Assembly (NCBI GenBank): GCA_024803745.1
Contig: JANJXV010000013.1
Coordinates: 28,292,501 to 28,356,500 of the forward strand
Length of the DNA stretch: 64,000 nucleotides
Source: Megascapheus bottae
Taxonomy: Eukaryota; Chordata; Mammalia; Rodentia; Geomyidae
Direction: 5' to 3'
Positions 24,076 to 35,897 of the stretch are shown here, piece by piece (positions within the stretch are counted from its first letter, which is position 1; each line of letters begins with the position of its first letter). Under the pieces are notes generated by a model. That model was not told where the DNA came from. It worked only from the letters and a program-made list of their open reading frames with translations, and searched no databases. Position numbers and translations under genes: made by a program.

Positions 24076-24799
24076 TTAAGGAAGATTAAGCAGACTTACT
24101 GAGTCAGGCAGAGCTAGATCCATGTCGTTCATGTGTCTTCATTATAGGATTAATGTAGGTTTACTTGTATGAATGATCTGTGACTGTGTATGTGATGAAA
24201 TGTCCATTCCCTAACATGGCAAGTCCTATCTATACAGGATTTGTTTTGGGTTTGATGTCACCTTCATCTTCGCCAGCATCCTTTTCTTTTCTTCTACTCC
24301 TAGTCTTCATTTTTCTTCCTCCTCATGTTTTCTTTTTTCATCTCCATATTTATATTCTTCCTCCTACATTTCCTTCTCACTTCTTTCCCACTTCTTCCTT
24401 TCCCTTTACACTAATATATTGAAAGTTAATTATAAAACAGGTTCCTGATTTATTCTGCCATAAGTAATTCAAAATCATCCCTAACTTGTATTCCAAATTC
24501 ATTTGTAAGCTTATTCTGGCTTATTTCTCAATTAACTCATTTTCACAGTCCATATTTTAGTCAAATTAAATCACTTCAGAATTCTGACTCCATAGCTGAG
24601 ACCCTGCTCATCTTATTTTTTCTAATCTCAAGTCTGCAGAGTCAGCCAGATTAAAATGTTCCATTCGGTATCATTTTTCCATAGATCAAGTGCAAGATTT
24701 CTATTTTGTCGACCCTTCAGAGTTCTTTGATGACTACTTCTCAAATTCTTCCAAGTTTTGTGTCCATTCTCCGATTCTGCCATTGTAAACCAGATTGTA

Positions 24800-24985
24800 G
24801 GGATAGGAAGAGCTGCATTTGGATTCTAGCCCTGCTGCTTCCTAATGTCCTTGTTTGTTTCTAATTGAGCAAGTCATTTTAGCTCCACATACCACATTTT
24901 CTTCATCTGTAAGTGAAAATGAAAACAAGAATTTTTGGAAGAATAAAACGAAGTAACACAGGTGTACTCTTTTAGCAAGATACGT
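24800..24985 (+). mobile_element. MIR relic
   Basis: The order of landmarks follows MIR: GGATTCTAGCCCTGCTGCTT, then TGAGCAAGTCATTTTAGCTC, then TTTTCTTCATCTGTAAGTGA, then AAATGAAAACAAGAATTT and an AATAAAACGAAGTAACACAG segment. It is strongly diverged, as expected for an ancient mammalian SINE. Confidence 0.65.
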
Positions 24986-25069
24986 GCACATAGAACACAT
25001 GAGCTGGATAATACAATTTCTTACATTTGAATAAGATTTTGTGGTTTAAAAATACTTTCCCAGGTAAAT

Positions 25070-25215
25070 AGCTAAAAACACCCTGTGAAATAGGTAGAAG
25101 AGCTGCTATAATGCATATTGTAGAGACAAGAAAACAGAGCATTACAGACACCAAGTAACATTGCCTAGTCCACATCAGAAAACAAAACTTAGCCTGGCTG
25201 CCACCGTGTTCATGT
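25070..25215 (-). mobile_element. MIR relic, antisense
   Basis: GTAGAGACAAGAAAACAGAGC followed by AAGTAACATTGCCTAGTCCA matches the complementary order of the MIR core. It faces the MIR at 24800-24985. Confidence 0.5.
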
Positions 25216-25762
25216 TTCCCCTCACATTTCATTAACAGATTAAACGGTAGTCACCTGGCAGGACCTTTGAAGTCTTGGAGGAATCACTCTTATGGGAATA
25301 GGTAAAAGTTGAGAGAAGGATGCACTACCTCAGTGGCACTACTGACTTCGGGGCGACTGATAGAATGGGAGGAAGAAAGCAAGATCTCATCTTAGGGTTT
25401 TCAATTCCCCAATGGGGGAAAATATTGAAGAACAGTTGTTTATAGAAAGCTATATTCAGGAATAATGGGAAGAAATACAGGAAAGGGATATCAAGTTATA
25501 AGGTTCCAGTATGAGGTATTCACATTTAAATGCATTTTCTTAAGTAATGTCAAACTCCCAGATGCTGTAGCAATGGAGGCTGTAAACACATGAGTTCATA
25601 AATAGATGACTTTATAATTCACACAATCAGACTGATGTGTCTTTATAAGCCAAATGCCATTTTATCGAAATTGGCATCACAATATGTAAAATGGTTTCCT
25701 GTTGGCTAGAAAATATTTCCCGTTTCTTATAATTAACCATAAAAGGATAGTTTTCCTCAACC

Positions 25763-25861
25763 TCTCCTCCTCTTCCTGTTCTTCCTCCTTCTCCACTTCT
25801 TTCTCCTCCTCCTCCTCTTCCTCATTTTCCTCCTCTTCCTCCTCCTCCTTCTAGAAACACA

Positions 25862-25916
<55 letters not shown>
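25763..25916. repeat. Pyrimidine tract plus (AC)n
   Basis: About 90 bp of TCC/TTC-rich sequence is followed by an ACAC run of about 28 units. The minus-strand frame across it (poly Cys-Val then poly Arg-Lys) is an artefact. Confidence 0.95.
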
Positions 25917-25918
<2 letters not shown>

Positions 25919-26463
25919 CAGCCGCTTAGTATTTCTAGATTTGTATATAATGTGATCCATTTTTGAGTTGAAGCATCACTCGTTAGGAGGTTAATTTATC
26001 CAGCAGAATGTTATAATCAGCTATTTCCAAAGCATAGTTCAGATCTCCAGAGAACTGAGGAGTGAAGGGGGAAAGATATGCAGACTAATTTTTATGACTC
26101 TTTCATCACTACTGAGACACAGCTAATATAGTCATTCCAAATTAGTGTTGCAGGAAATGTGGGAAGTTGGAAAAGATTCCCAGATTTTTCTGTTATTGGC
26201 TTTGCTGTGAAACCAAAATTGTATGGAGTTCTTTCTTTGTTTTAAAGTCATTATTTTTCATTAGACAAGCTGCTGCTGTTATCCAAAAGTTAATGGTGGG
26301 AATATGTCTGGATGACACAACAAATACAGCCATAGTTCCCTAGTTATTAATGCCAGTAACAATTTAAGGTACAATAAATGATTGTGAAGTGTGGCATTTA
26401 GAATTCACACAATAGCAGAGGACTGCAATGGGTCTTCTGAAAAGAGAACTCACACTTGCACAT

Positions 26464-26504
26464 GTATGCATGCACACATACACATACACACACACACATA
26501 CACT
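26464..26504. repeat. Imperfect (CA)n
   Basis: CA dinucleotides with several T interruptions. Confidence 0.85.
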
Positions 26505-26897
26505 GAACTCATAATACTTTGCTAATGTTTACTATATACTTTATATTCACTAAAGGGAATTTTTTAAACGTTGGCTTTCAAAGCCTGACTCATGATGCAA
26601 GAAGAGAAAAAAATATATAATTCATTATTTGTGGGGAATTTAAGAAGGTTTGAGGTAGCACCATCAAATTTGATTGTTCTCTAGATTTTAAGGGCATGCT
26701 CATCACTCACTAAACTGCTTTCATAGTCTTTCTGACCTTTCAGTGTCAGTGGTAAATTTTGCTGTTTGCCACTGGTCCCAATAGGTTGATTCACATAGCA
26801 ATGCAGGAATTTTTTTATATCATTTTAGACACTCAGAAGGTGCACTGGCATATTAAAATCCCTGTGGAGTTTTGTGACAACTGGTTGTGATATTTGC

Positions 26898-26941
26898 CAT
26901 TTGTGTTTATACATTAAACCATTTGTATTTATATATTAAAC
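26898..26941 (+). repeat. 22-bp direct tandem duplication
   Basis: Two adjacent units begin CATTTGTRTTTATAYATTA and end AAC. They differ at two positions. Confidence 0.85.
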
Positions 26942-28059
26942 CATTTCCTTTTGACTTGCCACTTAGCATTCTCTATGATAGCACTTGGAGATTATTTGTT
27001 CAGAAATATGGTTTAAATGCTTTTCCCACTTTTATATATAAACCCACATATAGAAACTTTTAGGTTCAGAAGAAATCTATTTGCTTTCAAATCCTTCTGA
27101 TTGATTTAAACAATATGCCTAAATTACTGGAGAAATGTGACAACTTCGGAATCTTTCTATCATGTGTTATTCAACTGAACTTGGACCCAGAGAAGATCAG
27201 TTTGGTAGATTTGGGTCTTTTATCTTTATTATTTGGTCTCTTCTTGTTCTGTCTCAGTCATCTTCCCCTACATAACCAATTCTGAATCTCCACCGTAGTT
27301 GCTACTTTTCCTCTTCTTGCCACAGAAGCCCCTATGATTAGAAAGCATACAAAGCTCTGTGAAAGTAGTTGTCATTGCCTTGTCAGCAATACCTGGATAC
27401 TTGCCAGCCACAAAATCAAGACTTACTAATTTTGGCTAATTTAGAGGAAAAGGACTGGAGACTTTTTTAGATAAATATGCTAAATCAGCTAGAATTACAC
27501 CAAAATCATTCCCAATGAATATTTTATGGTGTATCACTGTTCTCCACATGCCTAAGGGATCCATGCTCACCATCAATACATATTTATTCAAAAACCATAT
27601 GAACAGATGAGTGCTCAATGGAACAGGTGTAGCTGACTGATTCTGTGCCCTTTCAAATCTGACAGCTGAAATTTCTTGAACCTGTTAAGAGTACATATCA
27701 CAATTCATTGATAGAAAATGACAAGTTTTTATAAGACCTGCTGTATATCTTTTCATATTCAGCAGTCTGCGTCCTCTCCTATTTCGTCAGGGTCCTAGGT
27801 TGATCAGCATATATTCAACGTGGTCCTTCAAAATACAGCCATCTTTTGCTACTTTGCTGGTTACCTAAAGACTGCATTCCCATTTTCTTGACTACTTTCT
27901 TTGTGATGAAAGGTATCTCAAGTCATAAGAATAGGCTTTCATGCTGTGCTGTGTTTGATGGAGAATGATAGCCTCTCACAATATTGAGAATGACAATAGA
28001 AATTGCCTAGTATTTGCTGTACTATAGATGCTAAAACTCACTAAAGTACTCATACATAA

Positions 28060-28225
28060 GCTTTCAAATGTAGGATGCATGTTCCTATATCATTTACACA
28101 TTAACACCAGCTTATGAAGTTGCCAGCAAATGGATTTGAGGAGATCTTTATGTGTTCAAGGTCACATAACATTTTGGCCTACGCATGGATCTTTTGACTT
28201 TGAGTCTAGCATTCTTTCACTTTTG
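28060..28225 (-). mobile_element. MIR relic, antisense
   Basis: AAGGTCACATAACATTTTGG followed by GCATGGATCTTTTGACTTTG and CTAGCATTCTTTC matches the complementary MIR 5'/core order. Confidence 0.6.
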
Positions 28226-28229
28226 TCTA

Positions 28230-28865
28230 AAAATAGTGGAACAAGAAAAACAAGAGAAAGGGAGGATGAAGGACCTCAAGGGAAGTATGTGTGAGAGAAG
28301 AAAAAGAAGTAGAAGAATAATCTTAAAATAAAATTTAATGTTTTATTACATATATACATTTGTATGTATGACATATAAACCTTCAGCTTAATTTTAATTA
28401 TGTTCTAAAAATCTATGTGCCAGTGATTCAGAGATTCCCTTCTTGAACACTTGTTTGTTAAACATGACTTTTGAAATATAATGTAAAAATCAATGTTAAC
28501 AAATTCTTTAATAAAAAGGTAAAAAATAAAATATTAGTTATCAACATAAAACACATACCTAAAATATTTTTAAATGGCTAACAACAACTCTTAGGTGTAT
28601 ATAAATTTTTTGTGCTTTGGTTTCATGTTGTAGTGAAAATAAAAGAATTATGTCCAAGGCAATAGATAATATTCGTGTACATCTATGTGCATTTGTAATA
28701 CTTAGAATTTCTTGGTGCATAGTAAATAAATAATGCCAACTATTGTTAACTTAAGTTTCAACTTAATCAAATTTTGAAAATATTAACAAATTTATTCTTT
28801 AAAATTATCCTTCATATTTGGTTATTGGTATAACCATTATGTAAAACAGCATCAAGTTCTTAAAA
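28230..28865. other. Unique AT-rich DNA, no gene seen
   Basis: No coding or repeat signal is recognised. Confidence 0.5.
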
Positions 28866-28867
28866 CA

Positions 28868-29165
28868 ATTTAAATGAACTAACCTATATGATCCATCCAG
28901 CTATCCAACTACGGGATAAAGAATCAAGGGCAATGAAATTCGTTCATGGGATAGCCATCTGAACTGCCATGTATGTATGCACAAAGGAATACAATTCAGC
29001 CATGACACTGTTTGCCATTTGTAGAGGCATGGACAAATCTGGAAGTGAAACATGCCAAGTTACAGAAAGAAAAATATTGAATTATCTCACCTATACATGG
29101 AATCTAGAATATGCTGATCTCACCGAAGTAGGGAGTACAATAGTGGCTGCCAAATATTAAAGATG
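28868..29165 (+). mobile_element. Older L1 ORF2 C-terminal relic
   Basis: The DNA follows the L1 ORF2 terminus: CCATCCAGCTATCCAACTAC, ACAAAGGAATACAATTCAGC, TTTGTAGAGGCATGGACAA, AGTGAAACATGCCAAGTTAC and a CTCACCTATACATGGAATC-like end. The 63-codon frame at 28969-29160 is part of this relic. It is an older family than the copies at 16 or 48 kb. Confidence 0.7.
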
Positions 29166-29194
29166 CTTAAATGAAACATAGATGCAAAAGTATT

Positions 29195-29280
29195 AACATA
29201 TGCCAATAATCCCAGCACTCAGAAATCTAAGGCAAGATGGTAGTAAGAGACCTTACTTTAAGAAAAACAAGGGAGGAAGA
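29195..29280 (+). mobile_element. B1/7SL-like SINE fragment
   Basis: TATGCCAATAATCCCAGCAC followed by TCAGAAATCTAAGGCAAGAT and GTAAGAGACCTTACTTTAAG has the order of a B1/Alu-like element. It lies inside the older L1, whose 3' UTR appears to resume at about 29340. Confidence 0.6.
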
Positions 29281-29339
29281 AATAAAGATAAACACAAAAA
29301 TCTACACAGAGTCAGAAATAAGAATAATTTTAAGAGGTT

Positions 29340-29445
29340 TAATACTTGGTAGGATGTCTATTGTGAATGACAATATACTGTGTTCTTGAAAAACAAAGTG
29401 TGCTTTTACCCTGTCATTGCAAAATTTATAACTTTTGATAATTAG
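29340..29445 (+). mobile_element. Probable 3' remainder of older L1
   Basis: GGTAGGATGTCTATTGTGAA and CAATATACTGTGTTCTTGAA fit an older L1 3' UTR following the ORF2 relic at 28868-29165. Confidence 0.4.
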
Positions 29446-30195
29446 CTATATTCATCCATTCCAAAAACCTCATCATGTTGTACATAAGAAATGCATACAA
29501 GTAAACTTTTGCAATTTAAAAATAAATAACACAAAATAACCTTTTGAAGTAAGGGATTCAATACTCATTTTACAGATAACAAACTGAGCCACTAACTGTT
29601 TGAGAGACTGGATGCAAGGGGCTCTATTTGGACTCCTTCCTTCCACACAGTTATCTTGTACATTAACCTGTCAATTAGAACAGATTCCACAGTTAATTTA
29701 CGTTCAGGATTTTAGACTACATGCAACGAACTCCAAGGTACACCCTGGATCCCAGAAACATTTTATTGAAACTGTCCTAATTGACAGAAACAGTTTAGGA
29801 AACAGTATCAACTCAACAGTTGAGCTAGCTCACTATTTAACTAAGCTTTTACTTTCTAATGAAACATTAGATGTAAGGCAGTGATAGTACAGGAAGAGAT
29901 GGAAAACCAGCCTGCAATCTCATTATATTTATAAACCAAGCCCTGGAATGTATTCGGAGTTCTCCCCACCTCAATTCTGCACAGTTTTCTTTGTTTGTCC
30001 CCCCCCAATTTCTGTTACTTGAAAAGTAGCGTATGACTCTCAGGCCAACTACATCACAAGGTAATTTCTACCAAGAGGGAAAAAAGCCTTACAACCAAAT
30101 TTGTTTGCTGGAAGCTTAAGATAAGCCATGAAAGATGACACTATCCCTTGCAGCACATTATCTCAGTTGACTAAATGACATGTTGAGTAATATCC
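29446..30195. other. Unique DNA with a spaced inverted repeat
   Basis: A 94-codon frame (29600-29884) has no recognisable domain. About 29530-29600 has an MIR-like block (CTCATTTTACAGATAACAAA). A 16-bp inverted repeat is described in the findings. Confidence 0.45.
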
Positions 30196-30197
30196 TT

Positions 30198-30247
30198 TGT
30201 GTGTGTGTGTGTGTATGTGTATGTGTGTGCGTGCAAGAGAGAGAGAC

Positions 30248-30287
<40 letters not shown>

Positions 30288-30288
30288 C
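30198..30288. repeat. (TG)n-(GA)n compound microsatellite
   Basis: About 20 imperfect TG units are followed by about 25 GA units with AAG interruptions. Confidence 0.93.
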
Positions 30289-30369
30289 TACCAATATACC
30301 AATATGTCCATTTGTTATGACTTGGGAGTTTCATTCAATTCCATATATGATTAAATAATGTCATTACAA

Positions 30370-30540
30370 CTTGAAATTAGAAGAGCTGAGTCAAATTTTA
30401 ACTTAAATCTATACTATGGCTTTAGTATGTATTACCTCTTTTTATATCTTGAGATCCTCAAAATTTTATTTAATGTCCTTGGGTATCATTTTTTCCACAA
30501 TGATAATAATAATAATAATAATAATAAATAATAATAATTA
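30370..30540 (+). mobile_element. Possible MIR relic ending in (AAT)n
   Basis: GAGCTGAGTCAAATTTTAAC, TTACCTCTTTTTATATCTTG and a terminal ATAATAATAAT run (30503-30538) resemble an MIR that ends in a grown AAT microsatellite. Confidence 0.45.
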
Positions 30541-31714
30541 GCATCAAGAAAGATGGAATAATGGAAGAAGTTCATCATTAGTGATATCCTGTCAGCCTAC
30601 AATGATGTAGTTGCAGTAACACTAAATGAACTGGCATGGAATATTGAAAGGCTATCTTGGTGAGTTGAGTGTCATGAGTTAACATCCTCACTTCCAAACT
30701 CTCCCAAACCTGGAATGCGTACAGGTAACCTTGTCTCTGAAGGTGAGAGCCCTCAGTTTCAGGAGCAGTAAGGGGATGCAAAGGGTTTAAGGCAGTTTCA
30801 TTTAACCTGGCAATAGGATTATGACCAAGTTATGCAACATAGTTCTCAGCCCTGTTCACCATCTCTGCCTTTGTCTCACTGTTAATTGTGTCCTGCTGGC
30901 ATGGACTAATACTACTAAGCATTTAGCTGTGTTAATTAAAAATACCAGCCAAGCAAGATGCTTAAGAACATCGCTGCCAAAGGCAGTCTCCAGTTTGAAA
31001 CTGCCAGATTGATTTAAGGGCTTTTAACCAACTGCTCTATAAATTTTCCAGCCAATGATTTGGTGCTGTGGAGCACAGTAAGTGAAAACTGAAAGCTCAG
31101 AGGTTTGTATGCATACTGCCATTGAAAGTATACTCAAGAAGAGAAATGAGAAGGAACTTTAACATGGTCAGTTTGGGAGGGAGATTGTCTAGGAGAAAAC
31201 TACTGGACAGCCAACAGAAATCCAAATCCCACAACTCTGTAAAACAGCTAACAAGTCTAATTTATAGGCATCAGAGGAATCTTTAGAGATATCGAAACAG
31301 GAGGAAGGAAATTGGGAAATTTCAATGGACTGGGCTTGCTAGGGAATAGAAATGAGCATGCTGACTGGCAGCGAGGGTGTTTATTTATTAAAGTTAGGCT
31401 CATTGAGTAATTAGAAAAGAAGAATAAGATGGGACTTCAGATTCGGAGCTGCGGAAAGAAAGCTTCTTCAGAAACCACCAGAACAGCTGGCTCATCCATG
31501 GAGTGCCCAGGGGCCCAGATGGCAGGCCACAGTGGAGTCTCAACCATGAGAAAGGAATATGCTGAAGCCTTAGGAAGCAGATGGCTGGTCTGTTCTTCCA
31601 AGGCGTCTGACCTGTATGTCCCAACCTAAGCATGGCTTTTACACATTCAAAGCATGCATTTTCTTTTGTTTAAGTAACAGGTTGTAATGGCTTACAAAAC
31701 CTAAAATACCGTGT
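30541..31714. other. Repeat-free, less AT-rich unique block
   Basis: About 1.2 kb contains no repeat I recognise. Short frames exist on both strands (30578-30781, 31400-31633, 31429-31629), but they overlap and have no domain content. It could be a conserved noncoding element, an unrecognised exon, or simply unique DNA. Confidence 0.45.
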
Positions 31715-31935
31715 TTTTATTTTTAAGGCTAGAGTGAAATGAACTCACGTCCCTGAGCTTTCTATTCAAGCACTCTAGTCCTTCAGCCAGGTCCCAGTGC
31801 TTTTTGCTTTACAGTATAGGTGTCTCATAGGGTCTCCCGCATTTGCCAAAGTTGGACTCAGACCACTGTCCTTCTACCTCTGACCTTCAAGTAGTTTGGA
31901 TTATGGGTGTATGCCATCCCATCCATTTTGCTATG
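31715..31935 (-). mobile_element. Older 7SL-like/ID composite SINE, antisense
   Basis: In complement, the head is the 7SL-like part (TTGGATTATGGGTGTATGCC and ACCTCTGACCTTCAAGTAG on the + strand). The tail is ID-like (AACTCACGTCCCTGAGCTTT and ATTCAAGCACTCTAGTCC on the + strand). Confidence 0.6.
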
Positions 31936-32042
31936 CTTTTAAAGAAAAGACTCTTGCTCTAGCATATTTCCCAAACTTCAGTCATCATATCCAAGTAATC
32001 CTCTAGATGTTTCTTAAAATCTCCTTCTAGGTATAAGGATCT

Positions 32043-32262
32043 GAGATTCTGCATTTCTTTTTGCCAATCCTGGGCTTGAACTCAGGGCCTGAAAACTGTC
32101 CTTGGGATTTCTCAAGGCTAGAGCAGTACCACTTGAGATTCAGCACCACTTCCAGCTTTATTCTATGTATGTGGCACCAAGGAATTGAACCCTGGTCCTC
32201 GTGCATGCTAGGCAAGCACTCTACCACTAGGCCAAGCTCCAGGCCCAAGAGACTCTGCATTT
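32043..32262 (-). mobile_element. IDL-Geo SINE, antisense, with TSD
   Basis: The direct repeats GAGATTCTGCATTT (32043-32056) and GAGACTCTGCATTT (32249-32262) differ at one base. In complement, the body is a complete IDL-Geo of the GGTAGAG subgroup, with the B box altered to GGTTCAATTCC. The overlapping 67- and 84-codon frames here are SINE artefacts. Confidence 0.93.
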
Positions 32263-32621
32263 GAACACCCTCTGAGGTCATGCTGATAGAGCTTACTCAC
32301 CCACCCAAAATGTGGGTGCTACAACACTCACATTGGGAAGCAAATTTGTACATTTGGATTTACCTGGTAGAAGTAAGGTCTGGACTTTCCTTGGGTTTGC
32401 TAAATTCATCAGCTAATAATTATGCATGAGGAAAGCAGAGAAGGCTTATGAATGCACAAGTGGAATGCATACAAATCAGTTGTCATCTTAGAAAATAAAA
32501 GTGGCTCTAGGGATGTCATTCTAAACAGGTAATTGATCATAGGAATAAAAGCAAACAAGACACTTGACTGCTAATGGGATGTATATAAATTACTTTAATT
32601 CCTATGTTTTTATGTTCCATA

Positions 32622-33310
32622 CCTTTTTAATTTTTTATTGTTGGGATAATGTATAAAGGGGTTACACTTATATTCATCAGGTATTAGGTAACATTACTTC
32701 TCCCACATTGATACCCTTCTCATGTTTTTGTCCCAATTTTCTTCCCCCCATCCCCTCCCAATCATCTCGTTTTTCCCCCTTCACTTCCCTATTTCAAATA
32801 AACAAATAAATGTATATACGATATACCTGGCAGCAAAGTCAGAAATAGTAACAAGGTGAGATTAACCATAAGGGTGCGCGAGGTAACACAGTACATTAAG
32901 AATAATAATCACACAAGATAAAGCTCTTGTTTCCATATCCTAGAGTTTATTTTATTTAGTCTCATCCTGTATGACCTTATGTGCATAGGTTTTAGCTATT
33001 GTAATCCTCTGCTAGGAGAGGTCTAAATGTGTACTAATTATTATAAATGAGGAAAACCACTGAGCCTATGTTCCTTTGGGTCTTGATTACTTCACTCAGT
33101 GTGGTTTTTCCAAGTCTTTCTATATCCTTACAAATGGGGCGATGTCATTCTTTCTGATGGCAGCATAAAATTCCATTGTGTATAAGTACCACATCTTCTT
33201 GATCCAATCATCTACTGAGGGGCAACTGGGTTGGTTCCATATCTTCTGTGGTAAACAGTGCTGCAATGAACATCACTGTGCTAGTAAATTTCATATGTCC
33301 TTGTTTCTTT
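32622..33310 (-). mobile_element. L1, 5'-truncated, antisense
   Basis: The element starts on the + strand with the complement of the A-rich end and 3' UTR (AAAGGGGTTACACTTATATT, the C-rich block near 32740-32770). It continues into the complement of the ORF2 terminus and stops near 33310, inside the [13 protein letters not shown] region (seen as GTGCTGCAATGAACATCACT at 33261-33280). It is one of only two clearly minus-strand copies of the younger L1 group here. Confidence 0.88.
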
Positions 33311-34234
33311 GTTCCAAAACTTTTATCTGACTCTGTGCTCTTTATTCCTGTTACAATCCTTTGATCTTCAAAGCTTCTTTTATTTTAATCTTTATTTATC
33401 TACTTATGAAAATGATTCCATTTTTGTAGCTTGGCTTTCCTGTACCTGTGGTACTTGTGTGCATTCTGTGCCTTATCTGAAAAAGCACCCCTTACTTCTT
33501 GTACACCTGATGGCCCCTGGTACCTGTTGATGTCTGTCAGACTTCACTCATGGTCTTAACCCCAAGCTGAAAGTATGAACTGATGGAATCTTTAGGTATC
33601 AGAGCTGCATAAGATTTCATGAGTCTGCCTCACAATATAAGAGACAGTTTTCAGTTTTCATTTCCATATTTTCATCCTATATTGTGTCTCTTCTAGTCAC
33701 AAGCTAACACAATTAGAATTCAAGAGAACAGACCAAAAGATTAATTACTATCCCTTGACTATCAATCAGACAACAGCAGTTATTGACAACAAAGAATAAA
33801 AATTGACTTTCTGATTTAGTAATTAAAGGAAAAGCAATAATATTTCTCTTGATAATTCATGCATGTATATATTCACAACAGCTTTGCAGGTGTTCATGGT
33901 GTGTGTGAATGAGACTTTCAGTAAGGCCTTCAAGACTACTGGCAGTTTTACACAAGTGGAAGAATTCTAGGAATCTCTAACTTTAAGCAGTTTTTGACCC
34001 TCTGGCTGACCAAATTAAAGCTGACATGAACTGTAATGTCAACCAGACTGACCGTCAAAATTGTGACAAAGATCAGGCAAACAGAGACATAGTCTCTCCC
34101 TGTGGTGGCTGGGAAGAAACACACTGTGGTGGTGATTCTTGCACAGTGTAAATGCAGAAGCCAAGTGCTAGTAGCAAGAAGAACAATTCAATTCTTGCTC
34201 CAAAACTTTGACCCAGCCACTGTCCATTGCAACC
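33311..34234. other. Unique DNA, no gene seen
   Basis: A 73-codon frame at 33309-33530 and a 61-codon minus-strand frame at 34073-34258 lack recognisable content. Confidence 0.5.
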
Positions 34235-34266
34235 GTAAGCACTGCATACAGTAAGCACTGCATACA
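34235..34266 (+). repeat. 16-bp perfect tandem duplication
   Basis: GTAAGCACTGCATACA occurs twice head to tail at 34235-34250 and 34251-34266. Confidence 0.95.
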
Positions 34267-34384
34267 GAGCCGGTCACTGTGGCTATAAGGAAAATGGATC
34301 AGTGGTCCAGGAGGCACAAAAGTTAACTTTTAATTTAAGGTCAGAAAATACTTTATTTCATTGCTTAGGCCCCTCTCTGCAGTT

Positions 34385-34471
34385 ATAAACCAAGTTGAAA
34401 TAAACCAAGTTGAAATATCAGAAATAAACCAAGTTGAAATATCAGAAATAAACCAAGTTGAAATATCAGAA
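34385..34471 (+). repeat. 24-bp minisatellite, about 3.6 copies
   Basis: The unit begins ATAAACCAAGTTGAAATATC and ends AGAA. Three perfect 24-bp units (34400-34471) are preceded by a partial unit (34385-34399) that lacks the last nine bases. Confidence 0.95.
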
Positions 34472-34689
34472 AAGGTATCACTGTCTACAGATTATCCTTT
34501 GTACTTGCCCACAGAATGAGTGATTTTCTGTTAATAGGCCCATGGGTCCACTCAAGGTATAAAATTCTTAAATGCCCTTCCACAGTAACCCTGAATACTG
34601 TTAATACTGTTTGGGAATGAGCCTACTGTCAGCACAAATAGAATGCATGCCTCATAAGTAAAAATAAAAACTAAAAAAGTGAGTCCAGG

Positions 34690-34845
34690 AAGGAAGGTTT
34701 GTCAGATGCTTATCTACAATTAACTACCAAAAAAGCTGGAAGTGGAGATGTTGCTCAAATGGTAGAGCACTGGTTATGAGCACAAAAGCACAGGAACAGT
34801 ATCCAATCCCTGAGTTCAAGTCTCAGGACAGATACCAAAAGAAAA
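34690..34845 (+). mobile_element. 7SL-like/Geo SINE, 5'-truncated
   Basis: The middle block CTACAATTAACTACC is followed by a Geo tail: AGCTGGAAGTGGAGATGTTG, then GCTCAAATGGTAGAGCACTG (A-box-like) and GAGTTCAAGTCTC (B-box-like), and an A-rich end. Confidence 0.8.
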
Positions 34846-34914
34846 ATAAAAACTGCCTAAATACCTAAAGCATTTATCATGTCTTAGTATATTTTAATTT
34901 TCCTTTATCTTATT

Positions 34915-35192
34915 TTTAGCATCCAGTGTGGTTGTTATTTTTATAGATCCATTTTAGTTACCACAAATGAGGGAAATCATACAACCTATGTTTCTCTGGT
35001 TTATTTCGCTTAATACAGTTTGTTTCAACTTTTTCCATTTCCTTGTGAATGGTCCAACATCATTTTTTCTGGTGGGTGAGGAGAATTCCATTATATACCA
35101 CATGTTCTTGATACATTTGTCCATTGAGGGACATCTGGGCTGATTCTATATCTTGGTTATGGTACATAATGTTGCAATGAACATGTATGTGA
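34915..35192 (-). mobile_element. Older L1 ORF2 C-terminal relic, antisense
   Basis: The complement reads as the ORF2 terminus and contains, on the + strand, GCAATGAACATGTATG, CCATTGAGGGACATCTGG and GAATTCCATTATATACC. It is collinear with the older antisense L1 at 7576-8110. It directly abuts a plus-strand L1 at 35193. Confidence 0.75.
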
Positions 35193-35384
35193 GACCAAAG
35201 GAACACAAGGCTCAATATGTGTGTGCATCTGATATATTATATTTATGCATTATATATATTCATTGAAATGAACTCCAGGATGTTCCTAATGTACTATGTT
35301 ATTTCTCTTCTCTTTTTTGCCCTTTGGTTCATCTCATATTGTTACTATATCTGACTTTGTTACCTGGTTTATTGTGCATATGGT

Positions 35385-35815
35385 TTTTTTGATATTTTTA
35401 TTGTAATTAATAAAGGGGTTACATGATATTTGCCAGGTAGAAGGTGCATTAATTCATATACATTGATACCCTTTCACATGTCTTGGTCCCCATTAACTCC
35501 CCACCCCCCATCTTGTTTTCCCCGCTTCCCTATCCAATTTCAAATAACCAAATACAATTATATCCGATATATCAGATATATCTCAACAATATGAGATAAC
35601 CAGGGGACAGCAAAAGAGCTGAAAGATAACATAGTACCTTAAGGACAACAATCATTCATTATGTAGCTTTTGTTTCTATATCCTAAAGGTATTTTCAATT
35701 AGCTTCATACTATATGGCCTTATGTATCAAGGTTTTGCTCTATTGCAAATCTCTGCTACTAGAGCCCAAGCTTTCTACTGATTATGACAAATGAGGGAAA
35801 CCATTGAGCCATTTA
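35385..35815 (-). mobile_element. L1, 5'-truncated, antisense, nested
   Basis: The + strand shows the complement of an L1 3' end (ATTTTTATTGTAATTAATAA onwards) through to CAAATGAGGGAAACCATTGA, i.e. the last ORF2 codons. It is complete from that point to the poly-A and well preserved, and it was inserted into the plus-strand L1. Confidence 0.9.
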
Positions 35816-35897
35816 TTTGTTTATTTGAAACAGGAAAGGAAAAAGGAGGAAACAAGATGATTGGGAGGGGGTGGAGGGAGAGAAATGGGGACAAAAA

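Larger units (their letters stand above)
24076..28055. other. Mostly unique DNA with MIR relics and microsatellites
   Basis: No host gene is supported. The stretch from about 24250 to 24415 is pyrimidine-rich. MIR relics and microsatellites are listed separately. A 22-bp direct duplication lies at 26898-26941. Confidence 0.5.

Noticed and set aside
31400..31633. Possible exon with 77- and 66-codon frames on opposite strands
   Set aside because: No clear acceptor/donor pair in the right frame and no domain; left as unique DNA.
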